From Firmicutes bacterium CAG:24053_14 (GTDB taxonomy: Bacteria; Bacillota; Clostridia; Oscillospirales; Oscillospiraceae), in the NCBI GenBank assembly GCA_001916715.1, contig MNSZ01000058.1, positions 1 to 39,968 on the forward strand: DNA of 39,968 nt, in the 5' to 3' direction. The position numbers were made by a program, and so were the translations under genes. The notes under the pieces were generated by a model that worked only from the letters and a program-made list of their open reading frames with translations, was not told the origin of the DNA and searched no databases. Of the stretch, positions 33,174 to 39,968 are shown one piece after another (within the stretch, counting starts at the first letter, position 1; every line of letters begins with the position of its first letter).

Positions 33174-34777
33174 ATATCCGCCTCCGTATGCTGCTTTGGC
33201 TTTATTCCGCCGAGCATGGCCTTGAGCCACAGCGGATCGGGGTTGATTCGGCTTATCCTTGTTCCCTGCTTTTGCTCAAAGCTTTCGATCGTTTTATATG
33301 GCAGTATGCTTATCTGAAGCGGCTCGATATTAAGGAGCTTTTTCAGATCCTTATAGTCGCTGTCAAAATACCTGAAATAGACCGAAAGATGCTCGGTGAG
33401 CACCTGCTTTGTGACAACGTCGTTTGCTCTCGCCTCCGGCGTTACCTCAAGGTAAATGTGCAGAAACGGCGTGTTATCCTCATCGTACTCCTTTGCAGCT
33501 ATCCAGTCGCCTATGCCGAGCTTGGACATGCGTATGACCTCGGATATGGAGTTTTCGGTTATGCGCGTAAAGCCGGCTATATCTATAACCGTGGGTATGC
33601 GGTCAACATAGGTAAAGCGCGGCACCCCTGTCGCTTTATCAATCTCCGTGCATCTGTACACGTCGCCGATGCGATAGCGCATGAATGCGCCGCCGTGCAG
33701 AACGCTTATTACTATCTCGTACTTTGCGCCGGGGCAGACCTCGTCCATAAGGCAGGTCAGCGGCGTATACGCAGGGTCTGAAAGATTTCTGAGCATCTCG
33801 CTTTCGGGAATGAACTCATAAAAGCAGGAATCGGGAAACAGCACCATGCCGCGCTGCTCCCATGTGTCGCAGCCGACGCAGGTCGACTCCGTGCCTGCCG
33901 CGACCTCAACGGGCGTTACGCCCCACGCGGCGGCAAGCTTATCCTTATAGCATTTACCGTCCGTTCCCGTGCAGGCAAAGCCAGTGATTTTAAAAAGATC
34001 GGAAGGCCTGATCTTTCTGTGCTCTTTGCGGCAATTGTATTTTGCCTTTATGTATCGCGCGGCAATGACCGGGGATATCTGCACTCCCCCACCGCCGCCC
34101 GAGGATATCTGTTTGTCAAAATTTTCGGTTATGTAGTTTGCAACGCTGCCCATGGCAAAGAAATAGTCAATGCCGCCGTTAAAGGCCATTTTGAAGCCTT
34201 TTTTCATGCGCTGGCTGAAGCTGAGGTCGGAATACTCGTCGCTGTCGGGAAGCCACTCAAAGCGCATTTCCTCGTTCATAAGGCTCGGTATAAGCCCCGT
34301 TTCATACGGAAGCGGCGCGCCGCCGTAAAGGAATCTATGCCCCGGGCGAATGTTGAAGTCGGCCTTTCCGTGGCCGGATACGAGCATCGCCATGGCCATG
34401 ATATTGTGCTTGTAAGAATCGAGCATGCTGCGCGTATACGGCGCAATTTTTATCGGGCGCAGTCCGCCCTCCCAGGTGGTTTCTATCCAAATTACCGGCG
34501 CTTCGGGCAGCGTGTCCGGATCGCGGCGAAACAGCACCTCGGCATAATCGGCATAGCCTGTCAGCGGCATGCTGTGCAGAAACTCTTCTATGCTCTCGGG
34601 CGCGGAATTTTTGTATATGTGCCGGCCGAGGTCGGATACGCACCACGAGTTAATCTGCTCCTGCATGAGCCTGCGCTGGATATACATATAGTCTTTTATA
34701 TTAAGCTCCAGATAGCCGCAGTATTCGTTCCATAACTGCTGCTTGCTGAACTTCCGCAGTTTCTGTTGAAATGTCAT
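33170..34777 (-). CDS. GH3-family acyl-adenylating enzyme (auxin-responsive GH3-like)
   Basis: About 535 residues from the ATG at 34777 (GGATGA upstream; a TTG four codons earlier has no ribosome site). This is the GH3 family of acyl-acid amido synthetases, not glycoside hydrolase family 3. Motif III YRIGD is at 368-372, an adenylate-binding segment AAGTEST at 293-299, and motif I is altered: ETTWEGG (99-105) in place of SSGTT-type. It would adenylate a carboxylic acid and may join it to an amine or amino acid. Bacterial members are little studied. Several Cys residues near 249-303 (CR, CYK, CVGC) could form a metal site. It sits between the methyltransferase and the kinase in a coupled operon. 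Confidence 0.82.
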   Translation of the reverse strand: MTFQQKLRKFSKQQLWNEYCGYLELNIKDYMYIQRRLMQEQINSWCVSDLGRHIYKNSAPESIEEFLHSMPLTGYADYAEVLFRRDPDTLPEAPVIWIETTWEGGLRPIKIAPYTRSMLDSYKHNIMAMAMLVSGHGKADFNIRPGHRFLYGGAPLPYETGLIPSLMNEEMRFEWLPDSDEYSDLSFSQRMKKGFKMAFNGGIDYFFAMGSVANYITENFDKQISSGGGGGVQISPVIAARYIKAKYNCRKEHRKIRPSDLFKITGFACTGTDGKCYKDKLAAAWGVTPVEVAAGTESTCVGCDTWEQRGMVLFPDSCFYEFIPESEMLRNLSDPAYTPLTCLMDEVCPGAKYEIVISVLHGGAFMRYRIGDVYRCTEIDKATGVPRFTYVDRIPTVIDIAGFTRITENSISEVIRMSKLGIGDWIAAKEYDEDNTPFLHIYLEVTPEARANDVVTKQVLTEHLSVYFRYFDSDYKDLKKLLNIEPLQISILPYKTIESFEQKQGTRISRINPDPLWLKAMLGGIKPKQHTEADI

Positions 34778-34793
34778 ATCTTCATCCAAAAAA

Positions 34794-35321
34794 CTATTTT
34801 TTAAAGATCTCTTTTATTCCGGCGGATGTGGGAATAAGAAACGGAACGCGTTTTTTATACTCAACGTATCCGCCGATGGAGCGTGGGAAAAACCACTTAT
34901 CTTCTGCTGCCGCAAGAAGAAGATTGAGCGTGCTGTACAGCGCAGCATCCGGCCACGGGAGCTCAAAAGCATAGTGCAGCGAAACATAAAGTCCCGCAAA
35001 AAACAGCACTCCGGGATGGCGGCACAAAGCGTAAAAGCCCTTGTCATACACACGGCGTCCGCTATCCTGACGCACATATGCGTCCTTTACCGAAAACGAG
35101 CCGAAAAGCACATACAAAAGTACGAGCAGGAACGCTCCCGAAACGGCGCACCACGCGGCATCAACGCCTGAATAATCAAGCCTCAGCGCCGTTGCTGCCG
35201 CAAGCAGCACAAGCCCCGTGGGAAAGCACAGGCGCAATGCGCCTTTGTGCCACGCAGCGTCGTTAATATCTCCCAGCAGCATAAGCAAAAACGCCGCCGC
35301 TCCGATAAGCATTACAGGCAT
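34794..35321 (-). CDS. Membrane methyltransferase of the ICMT/PEMT type
   Basis: 175 residues with four or five hydrophobic helices (LIGAAAFLLMLLGD, LCFPTGLVLLAAATAL, AVSGAFLLVLLYVLFG). The C-terminal half has the AdoMet-binding pattern of isoprenylcysteine/phospholipid methyltransferases: YALCRHPGVLFFAGLY (RHP motif), then AAAEDKWF...YVEYKKRVPFLIP (Glu and VP/P elements). These enzymes methylate carboxyl or amine groups of lipid-like substrates at the membrane. The substrate is unknown; its neighbour makes activated acyl groups, so a joint pathway is possible. The start at 35321 overlaps the HPt gene by 10 bp; Met 4 at 35312 is an alternative. Confidence 0.75.
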   Translation of the reverse strand: MPVMLIGAAAFLLMLLGDINDAAWHKGALRLCFPTGLVLLAAATALRLDYSGVDAAWCAVSGAFLLVLLYVLFGSFSVKDAYVRQDSGRRVYDKGFYALCRHPGVLFFAGLYVSLHYAFELPWPDAALYSTLNLLLAAAEDKWFFPRSIGGYVEYKKRVPFLIPTSAGIKEIFKK

Positions 35322-35662
35322 TCTATCATGCCCACAGCAACTGCATACTCACGCTCGACCTCGGCACGGTATTGCAGCGCTTTTTCCGCATCGCCGCTGC
35401 GCAGCGGCTCGGTTATGAGCTTCATTGCCTCAAATAGGCCTGTCATTCCGAGCATGCCGGAGCTGCCCTTGAGCGAATGCGCGGCGTGAAAGCCCTCAAG
35501 TGCATCATGCGCATCCAGCGCCGACATGAGCTTTAAAAAGCTTGAGTCTGCGGCAAACATGTCAAGCAGACTGTGCAGAAGCTCCTCGTCGCCTGCTACG
35601 CGCTCGATCGCGCCGGCATAGTCGTATCCGCGAGCGGCATATGCAAATCTAAGCTCAGCCAT
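35312..35662 (-). CDS. Histidine phosphotransfer (HPt) protein
   Basis: 116 residues from the ATG at 35662, overlapping the response regulator by 8 bp; an upstream in-frame start at 35719 lies inside that gene. An all-helical HPt domain with the phospho-acceptor motif HSLKGSSGMLG, His 62, and a helix-rich frame (LLHSLLDMFAADSSFLKLM before it, LFEAMKLITEPL after). It would accept phosphate from Asp 905 of the hybrid kinase receiver and pass it to Asp 56 of the response regulator, the missing step in an otherwise complete phosphorelay. Free HPt proteins of this kind are uncommon in Clostridia. Confidence 0.88.
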   Translation of the reverse strand: MAELRFAYAARGYDYAGAIERVAGDEELLHSLLDMFAADSSFLKLMSALDAHDALEGFHAAHSLKGSSGMLGMTGLFEAMKLITEPLRSGDAEKALQYRAEVEREYAVAVGMIECL

Positions 35663-36368
35663 TTGCCGTCTCCTTATATTCAAATATCTCCGATGGGCGT
35701 CCGCCGGTTTTGCAGTCAAGTGTTATGTCAACCTCGCCGAGAGAGTGCATGTATTTAAGATATCTGCGCGAGGTGACCGTTGACAGGCCGAGCCCGTCGC
35801 TTATCTCGGTAAGCGGCATTTTTATGCCGACCCTTGCGCGCATGAAGCCGCGCACGGTTTCGAGCGTTGTTTTGTTTATCTTCCCCGGATTCGGCACGCC
35901 GGCGACAGTCTGCTGATCGGTGTTGTAGTTCCTGTGGGGGCAAAGCAGAATATCCACCTTATCCTGCGTCCAGACATGGGTGGTTTTTACAAGCTTCATG
36001 ACCGTGTCAAAGCGCGCTATCGCCTTTTCAAGGCGCACGGAGTTAAAGGGCTTTAGTATGTAGTCGCATATTCCGTAGCACATGGCAGAGCGGATGACCT
36101 GATACTCGTCGGCCGAGGTTATCATGATCACCTGAATGTCAATATTAAATTTCCGCAGCTCCGCAAGAAACTCGATGCCGTTCATGCCGGGCATGAAGTA
36201 GTCGAGCACTACAAGATCCGCGCCGTCCGGCTTCTGCCGCAGATACTCAAGCGCATCGCCGCATCGGCGAAAGTCTCCCTCGAGCTTGAGCTGGGTAAAT
36301 TTACCGAGCTGCTTTTCGAGGATGGAACAGACCATAAGGTCATCCTCTACAATAATAGTTTTATACAC
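35655..36368 (-). CDS. CitB/DcuR-like response regulator (REC + winged HTH)
   Basis: 237 residues from a GTG at 36368 (AGAGGTG upstream). Receiver: acidic pair in IIVEDDLMV (Asp 9-10), acceptor Asp 56 in LVVLDYFMPGMNG, ITSADE, KPF. The C-terminal part (about 150-237) has a winged helix-turn-helix (PLTEISDGLGLSTVTSRRYLKYMHSLGEV) like CitB/DcuR regulators, which bind AT-rich DNA. First gene of the seven-gene operon, and probably the output regulator of the phosphorelay, possibly controlling its own promoter and the divergent one at 36529. Confidence 0.9.
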   Translation of the reverse strand: MYKTIIVEDDLMVCSILEKQLGKFTQLKLEGDFRRCGDALEYLRQKPDGADLVVLDYFMPGMNGIEFLAELRKFNIDIQVIMITSADEYQVIRSAMCYGICDYILKPFNSVRLEKAIARFDTVMKLVKTTHVWTQDKVDILLCPHRNYNTDQQTVAGVPNPGKINKTTLETVRGFMRARVGIKMPLTEISDGLGLSTVTSRRYLKYMHSLGEVDITLDCKTGGRPSEIFEYKETANG

Positions 36369-36436
36369 AAAAACACCTCTGTCCGATATACAGCCGCTCA
36401 GCAGCCGATTTGTTTATTATTAATTTAAATATATTT

Positions 36437-36465
36437 ATTTTACCAACTTTTTTTATCCGGGTCAA
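36437..36465 (-). promoter_or_regulatory. Promoter of the seven-gene phosphorelay operon
   Basis: TTGACC (36460-36465) and TAAAAT (36437-36442) with a 17-bp spacer. Between this and the divergent promoter is a 5-bp inverted repeat CGGCA...TGCCG (36495-36499 and 36507-36511) that could be a regulator site. The A+T-rich stretch 36415-36440 is the likely start region. Confidence 0.72.
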
Positions 36466-36528
36466 CACAAACAGGACAATTAGTTTTTAAATATCGGCAG
36501 CGTGCATGCCGCTCCCGGCCTTTTCCAC

Positions 36529-36557
36529 TTGCAAGCAAATGCATATCGTGATACAAT
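36529..36557 (+). promoter_or_regulatory. Promoter of the small orphan gene
   Basis: TTGCAA (36529-36534) and TACAAT (36552-36557) on the plus strand, spacer 17 bp, followed by CGGAGG before the ATG at 36585. Confidence 0.7.
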
Positions 36558-36584
36558 TAGCAAAAATCCATCGGAGGCTATGCC

Positions 36585-36905
36585 ATGACAAACGAAGAAA
36601 AGATCGATCTGAAAAAAGAGATCGAGGAGCAGGACGGCTATGAATACAGCGACGAGCTGTTTTTCACCGGCGAGGGCGATCTGCTTGACACTGCCGAGGG
36701 CAGAGCCAAGTTCTGCCGCATAAACGAGACGACGGTTTTCAGAAAGAAAGACCCCACCGTTTGGAACAACTATATCTGGGTGTTCAACAATCAGGGCATC
36801 GGAATGACGATAAAGCGCCAGAGCCACGTTGATCCGCAGCTTATGGAGTGCATCGACTTTGACGCGGACGGAAATCCCATCGGCAAGGCTTACGAGCCGA
36901 CATGA
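36585..36905 (+). CDS. Small acidic protein of unknown function
   Basis: 106 residues, strongly acidic N-terminus (MTNEEKIDLKKEIEEQDG), central GEGDLLDTAEGRAKF and a small hydrophobic turn (WNNYIWVFNNQGIGM), ending GNPIGKAYEPT. No signal peptide or membrane segment, so cytoplasmic. I do not recognise a family. A perfectly placed GGAGG and promoter show it is a real gene. It diverges from the phosphorelay operon, so it is a candidate target of that regulator. Confidence 0.78.
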   Translation: MTNEEKIDLKKEIEEQDGYEYSDELFFTGEGDLLDTAEGRAKFCRINETTVFRKKDPTVWNNYIWVFNNQGIGMTIKRQSHVDPQLMECIDFDADGNPIGKAYEPT

Positions 36906-36915
36906 TGTAAACAGC

Positions 36916-36952
36916 AAAAAATCAGCTTCACCGAAAAATCGGTGAAGCTGAT
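36916..36952. terminator. Terminator, copy 1 of a twin hairpin
   Basis: Perfect 14-bp stem (36921-36934 with 36939-36952), loop AAAA, with A5 on the left. It can end the small orphan gene on the plus strand and, better, the membrane protein gene on the minus strand. The central 28 bases are identical to those at 37581-37608. Confidence 0.85.
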
Positions 36953-37004
36953 CTCATATTTATGGGCTGTATCGTTCGCCGCGCCTGACCGACGCGGATT
37001 TTTT

Positions 37005-37412
37005 CTACGCGTTTTTCTTTCTTGCCGCCATTTTTGTAATAAAATACGTTATTCCGCTCAGAATAAACGCTGCGATCGCCGGGATGGAAACAACAGTAAC
37101 GACAAACCATATGGGCAGCTCAAACGGGGTGAAAAATCCGCCGGCTCGTATAATCTCGGGAACAAACATCCACGCAAGGGTCAGAAGCTCAAAAGCAAGG
37201 AGCAGAACGAAATCGTATTTACCACCCAGTCTGTTCGCGGCGACAAGCACCACCGTCCCGAGGACCGGCAGCACGAAAAGATGCCAAATTCCAAAAAAAG
37301 ATGTAGGCGGAAGCATTACCCCCCCACCGAACTCTCGCGCCAAATAACTCACCCCACACAGGCAGAACAGAGCCGCAAATGCCCACCATGGGCGCTTTTT
37401 TATGTTTTCCAT
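37005..37412 (-). CDS. Small four-helix membrane protein of unknown function
   Basis: 135 residues from the ATG at 37412 (GGAGG at the right spacing); the longer in-frame reading starts within a terminator and is rejected. Four membrane helices (WWAFAALFCLCGVSYLA, IWHLFVLPVLGTVVLVAA, DFVLLLAFELLTLAWMFV, FVVTVVSIPAIAAFILSGI) and a basic C-terminus (KMAARKKNA). No family recognised. Own promoter upstream and terminators at both ends make it a self-contained unit. Confidence 0.78.
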   Translation of the reverse strand: MENIKKRPWWAFAALFCLCGVSYLAREFGGGVMLPPTSFFGIWHLFVLPVLGTVVLVAANRLGGKYDFVLLLAFELLTLAWMFVPEIIRAGGFFTPFELPIWFVVTVVSIPAIAAFILSGITYFITKMAARKKNA

Positions 37413-37491
37413 AGTAAATACCTCCATTGTAATTAAAGTTAGGGCGTATTCGCTTGGAATGAAAGAGTGATAACAGTATTCTGTTGTAAAT

Positions 37492-37520
37492 ATAGTATCA
37501 TATAGCAAATATTTCTGCAA
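37492..37520 (-). promoter_or_regulatory. Promoter of the small membrane protein gene
   Basis: TTGCAG (37515-37520) and TACTAT (37492-37497) on the minus strand, spacer 17 bp. Confidence 0.65.
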
Positions 37521-37573
37521 GATATTTTTACATTTTTGCAAAAGTGTATGATCACGCAAAGCACAACTTGCTC

Positions 37574-37612
37574 GAAAAAACAGCTTCACCGAAAAATCGG
37601 TGAAGCTGTTTT
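37574..37612. terminator. Terminator, copy 2 of a twin hairpin, after hypB
   Basis: 12-bp stem CAGCTTCACCGA (37581-37592) with its complement (37597-37608), loop AAAA, flanked by A6 on the left and TTTT on the right. Ends hypB on the minus strand; same core as the hairpin at 36921. Confidence 0.88.
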
Positions 37613-37623
37613 CTATTTACACG

Positions 37624-38292
37624 TTACTTATTCCACTCGGCGACCTGAGTGCGCAGCCAATTTGCCCACTCGTCGATACCCTCGCCGGTTCTTGCGGATA
37701 TGGGGATGATGGTTATGTTCGGATTGAGCTTTTTGACATACTCTCTGCACTTATCAAGATCAAAGTCAAAGTACGGCATAACGTCGATCTTATTGACAAG
37801 GAGCACATCGCAGATCGAGAACATAAGCGGATATTTAAGGGGCTTATCGTGACCCTCGGGAACGGAGAGGATCATCGCGTTTTTGACGGCACCCGTGTCA
37901 AACTCCGCCGGGCATACGAGGTTGCCGACGTTTTCGAGTATCGCAAAGTCAATGTTCTCGGTTCCGAGGCCTTCAAGGCCCTGCTTGGTCATGCCGGCGT
38001 CCAGGTGGCACATGCCGCCAGTGTGCAGCTGGATGACCTTCGCACCGGTCTCGGCGATCGTGTGCGCGTCAACATCGGAGTCTATATCCGCTTCCATAAC
38101 GCCGATGCGCATTTCGTCCTTCAAGGCCGCGATAGTTGCCTTGAGCGTGGTGGTCTTGCCCGAACCAGGGGACGACATGAGGTTGAGGAGGAATGTTTTT
38201 TCCTTTTTCAGCTCCTGTCTGAGCTTATCCGCTTCCCTGTCGTTATTTTCAAATACGCTTTTTTTGATCTCCAGTACTCTGAAGCCTTCCAT
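37624..38292 (-). CDS. hypB: Hydrogenase nickel-incorporation GTPase HypB
   Basis: 222 residues, the usual length of the short form. P-loop MSSPGSGKTTT near 39-49, the internal metal-site Cys-His in HTGGMCHLD (Cys 95, His 96), and Cys 127 in ENVGNLVCPAEFD, then NKID (167-170). There is no N-terminal CxxCGC nickel site and no His-rich stretch. HypB inserts nickel into [NiFe]-hydrogenases with HypA; no other hyp gene or hydrogenase is in the window. AGAGGTG precedes the ATG. It lies 22 bp after the solute-binding protein gene and probably shares its transcript. Confidence 0.93.
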   Translation of the reverse strand: MEGFRVLEIKKSVFENNDREADKLRQELKKEKTFLLNLMSSPGSGKTTTLKATIAALKDEMRIGVMEADIDSDVDAHTIAETGAKVIQLHTGGMCHLDAGMTKQGLEGLGTENIDFAILENVGNLVCPAEFDTGAVKNAMILSVPEGHDKPLKYPLMFSICDVLLVNKIDVMPYFDFDLDKCREYVKKLNPNITIIPISARTGEGIDEWANWLRTQVAEWNK

Positions 38293-38314
38293 AATTCATG
38301 CACCTCTGTATATT

Positions 38315-39511
38315 TTAGTTTAGTGAATTCATTATCGTATTTAGGACACTGTCGAAGTTTCTGCTGTTTACCGAATACTCTGCGCTGGCCGCTCTCGTAG
38401 TGCTGTCGCCCTTTTTGCGCATTGTTTCAACTGCATCCATAAGCTTATCATAAAGGGCAAAGCCCGATGATGAGCTTTCTTTGCCTATGGCGGCAAGATA
38501 GCCCGAATCGCCGACGAAGCTGCTGTTTACGCTCTGCGAGGTAAACCAGCGCAGGAACATAACGGCGGACTTTTCGTGAGTTTTATCCGATGCAAGTATC
38601 GTCATTCCCGTGACCTTCTGCGTATAGGCAGGCTTGCCGTCCTTCATATAAGGAAAGCTCACGAACTCAAACTCGTCGCCGCTGAGCTTATCGGCATACT
38701 GCATTAGATCGGACGAGGAAACGATGGCAGCCGCGATCTCACCGTCGGCAAGCTTTCTTGCTGCCTCTCCGCCGGACGAGGTAAAGCCGCGGTCGTAGGC
38801 CGTTTCGGCTAATATTTTATAGATGTATTTGCAGTTATCGCTGTCGGTGTCATGGGGGCTTACGCCGTCAAACCGCTCGCCGAGCTGCGCAACGGCATCG
38901 CGGAAAAACAGCGAATAATCCGATATCGTGAAAAAGCTCTTGGATGTGCGCTTATAATACTCATCTGCGACCGAGCAGAGCTTTTCAAAGCTCGATATTG
39001 CCTCGGAATCGGCAAACATATCGGTGTTTACTATAAAAACGTTCGTTTCGGCCGCTATGGGAACCGCGGAAAGCCCCTTTGATCCTTTTGCCACCGTTGT
39101 CATGCTCTTATCATACCCCGAGGTCTCCCAGCTTCCGAAATACTTATCCATATCCGCAAGCTTGCCCTCATCGTCAAGATACGCGGCAAAATCCGTATCG
39201 CAGGCGAGGATATCCGGAAGCTCTCCCCCGTTTTCAATGGCAGAGCACACGCTTTCGTATAGCTGCGCCTGCGTATCGAAAGCCTTTGCGCTTATCGTTA
39301 TGCCGCAGTCGGCTCCGTTTGTTTCGTTATACTCGCCGCACAGTGCGTTAAAGCCCGACCACATCGCGTCGTCGTTTACATACCACACGCTCAGCGTTTG
39401 AGGCTGATCAGGCTTAAACGGCGCATAGTGGGCAAAGTATATGTATATTACGCCGCCAAGCAGCAGCACCGCTGCTGCCGCAAGTGCGATCTTATACTTC
39501 ATTTTTGACAT
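38315..39511 (-). CDS. Extracellular solute-binding protein (family 1 type), orphan
   Basis: 398 residues from the ATG at 39511; a GTG at 39559 coincides with the expected transcription start and has no ribosome site, so the shorter form is preferred. One N-terminal helix (YKIALAAAAVLLLGGVIYIYF) without a lipobox Cys, so it is likely anchored through an uncleaved helix. The body matches family 1 sugar-binding proteins: LSVWYVNDDAMWSGFNALCGEYNETNG, then LPDILACDTDFAAYLDDEGKLADMD, GSKGLSAVPIAAETNVFIVNTDMF and TILASDKTHEKSAVMFLRWFTS. No ABC permease or ATPase is adjacent, so it either uses a shared system or serves as a sensor. Possible metal binding, suggested by hypB next door, is only a guess. 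Confidence 0.82.
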   Translation of the reverse strand: MSKMKYKIALAAAAVLLLGGVIYIYFAHYAPFKPDQPQTLSVWYVNDDAMWSGFNALCGEYNETNGADCGITISAKAFDTQAQLYESVCSAIENGGELPDILACDTDFAAYLDDEGKLADMDKYFGSWETSGYDKSMTTVAKGSKGLSAVPIAAETNVFIVNTDMFADSEAISSFEKLCSVADEYYKRTSKSFFTISDYSLFFRDAVAQLGERFDGVSPHDTDSDNCKYIYKILAETAYDRGFTSSGGEAARKLADGEIAAAIVSSSDLMQYADKLSGDEFEFVSFPYMKDGKPAYTQKVTGMTILASDKTHEKSAVMFLRWFTSQSVNSSFVGDSGYLAAIGKESSSSGFALYDKLMDAVETMRKKGDSTTRAASAEYSVNSRNFDSVLNTIMNSLN

Positions 39512-39565
39512 TATTTCGTTCCTTTTTGTCTGCCATATCGCGGACTTTTTTGATTTCACATAGCT

Positions 39566-39594
39566 TTTATATCACATTTTTTTGTCGTTTTCAA
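39566..39594 (-). promoter_or_regulatory. Promoter of the solute-binding protein-hypB unit
   Basis: TTGAAA (39589-39594) and TATAAA (39566-39571), spacer 17 bp, minus strand. Confidence 0.75.
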
Positions 39595-39647
39595 CCGTAT
39601 TGTGTCGTCCGGCATGCAAGATGCGTATATATTGTGGTCATAAAAAC

Positions 39648-39929
39648 AAAACATCAGGAGCGTTTGCTCCTGATGTTTTCAGCGTGTCAAAAAAGTCTGT
39701 GACTTTTTTGCACGCTGAAAAAACGCCACATTTTTTGTGAAAACAAGTTTTCACGAAAAATCTCGCTACGCTCGTCAAAAAGTCCGTACCGGACATTTTT
39801 GATGGCTATAATCTGATTACGAGCGGGGCCTTTGCCCCCTCGTGCTCCCCTGCTACTCTATTATCTTTCATTTGCAGAATAGTTTTTTGCAGTCTAAAAA
39901 ACATCAGGAGCAGACGCTCCTGATGTTTT
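39648..39929. repeat. Hairpin cluster bounded by two copies of one 32-bp palindrome
   Basis: Copies of AAAACATCAGGAGC...GCTCCTGATGTTTT at 39648-39679 and 39898-39929 (14-bp stems, loops GTTT and AGAC). Between them lie further inverted repeats: AGCGTG..CAAAAAAGTC with GACTTTTTTG..CACGCT (39681-39716), GTGAAAAC/GTTTTCAC with flanking T/A runs (39731-39760), TCAAAAAGTCCG/CGGACATTTTTGA (39775-39802) and GGGGC/GCCCC within an ACGAG/CTCGT frame (about 39819-39843). No open reading frame is convincing, and no gene is seen in 39595-39968. Confidence 0.7.
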
Positions 39930-39968
39930 CTGTAATGTGGGCTTTAGTATATGGTTAGGAACGATGTC

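Noticed and set aside
33170..34777. Reading the GH3 protein as glycoside hydrolase family 3
   Set aside because: The sequence has the adenylating-enzyme YRIGD and acyl-acid amido synthetase layout and no signal peptide or sugar-hydrolase motifs; the shared name is a coincidence.
37413..37589. Longer N-terminus of the small membrane protein
   Set aside because: It would start inside the hypB terminator, upstream of the gene's promoter.

Overview
The window looks like chromosomal DNA of an anaerobic low-to-mid-GC Clostridia (Bacillota), most likely an Oscillospirales-type gut bacterium. The evidence is strong AGGAGG-type ribosome sites, sigma-A promoters with 17-bp spacers, a split transketolase, a two-piece tmRNA/SmpB locus of Firmicute type, and three large surface proteins with C-terminal SLH repeats. 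Genus-level placement is inference. No prophage, transposase, CRISPR array or rRNA operon is visible.

Layout. 1-4537 (minus): a sugar-phosphate operon (Gfo/Idh/MocA oxidoreductase, transketolase N and C subunits, class II aldolase running off the left edge) preceded by its probable RpiR-type regulator. 4595-6175 (minus): trans-translation locus, smpB, cyclophilin and ssrA, with smpB lacking a normal start codon. 6213-7016: a HAD-IIA phosphatase, divergent from 7134-13489 (plus): a broken GH2 glycosidase, a lipoprotein, and a 1081-aa surface hydrolase with three SLH repeats. 13637-14489: EamA-type half transporter, MerR remnant and tRNA-Thr(CGU). 14820-22257 (minus): a housekeeping operon uvrB-polA-(zincin/phosphatase-like fusion)-rimI-tsaD-radC. 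22371-26456: a von Willebrand A/SLH adhesin. 26847-36368 (minus): seven genes with overlaps or very short gaps, encoding a complete multistep phosphorelay (response regulator, HPt protein, hybrid histidine kinase) together with a GH3-type acyl-adenylating enzyme, an ICMT/PEMT-type membrane methyltransferase, an O-antigen-ligase-like membrane protein and an SLH-anchored hydrolase. 36585-39968: a small orphan protein, a small membrane protein between twin terminators, hypB behind a solute-binding protein, and a cluster of palindromes.

The seven-gene block is the most unusual content. It couples sensing and a three-protein phosphorelay to enzymes that could make or modify a small acyl molecule or a cell-surface polymer. 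The hydrolase at its distal end is a paralogue of the hydrolase in the GH2 cluster, so two loci in this window export the same kind of SLH-anchored alpha/beta hydrolase. Function of the block is inference; the gene order, overlaps and motifs are read directly from the sequence.
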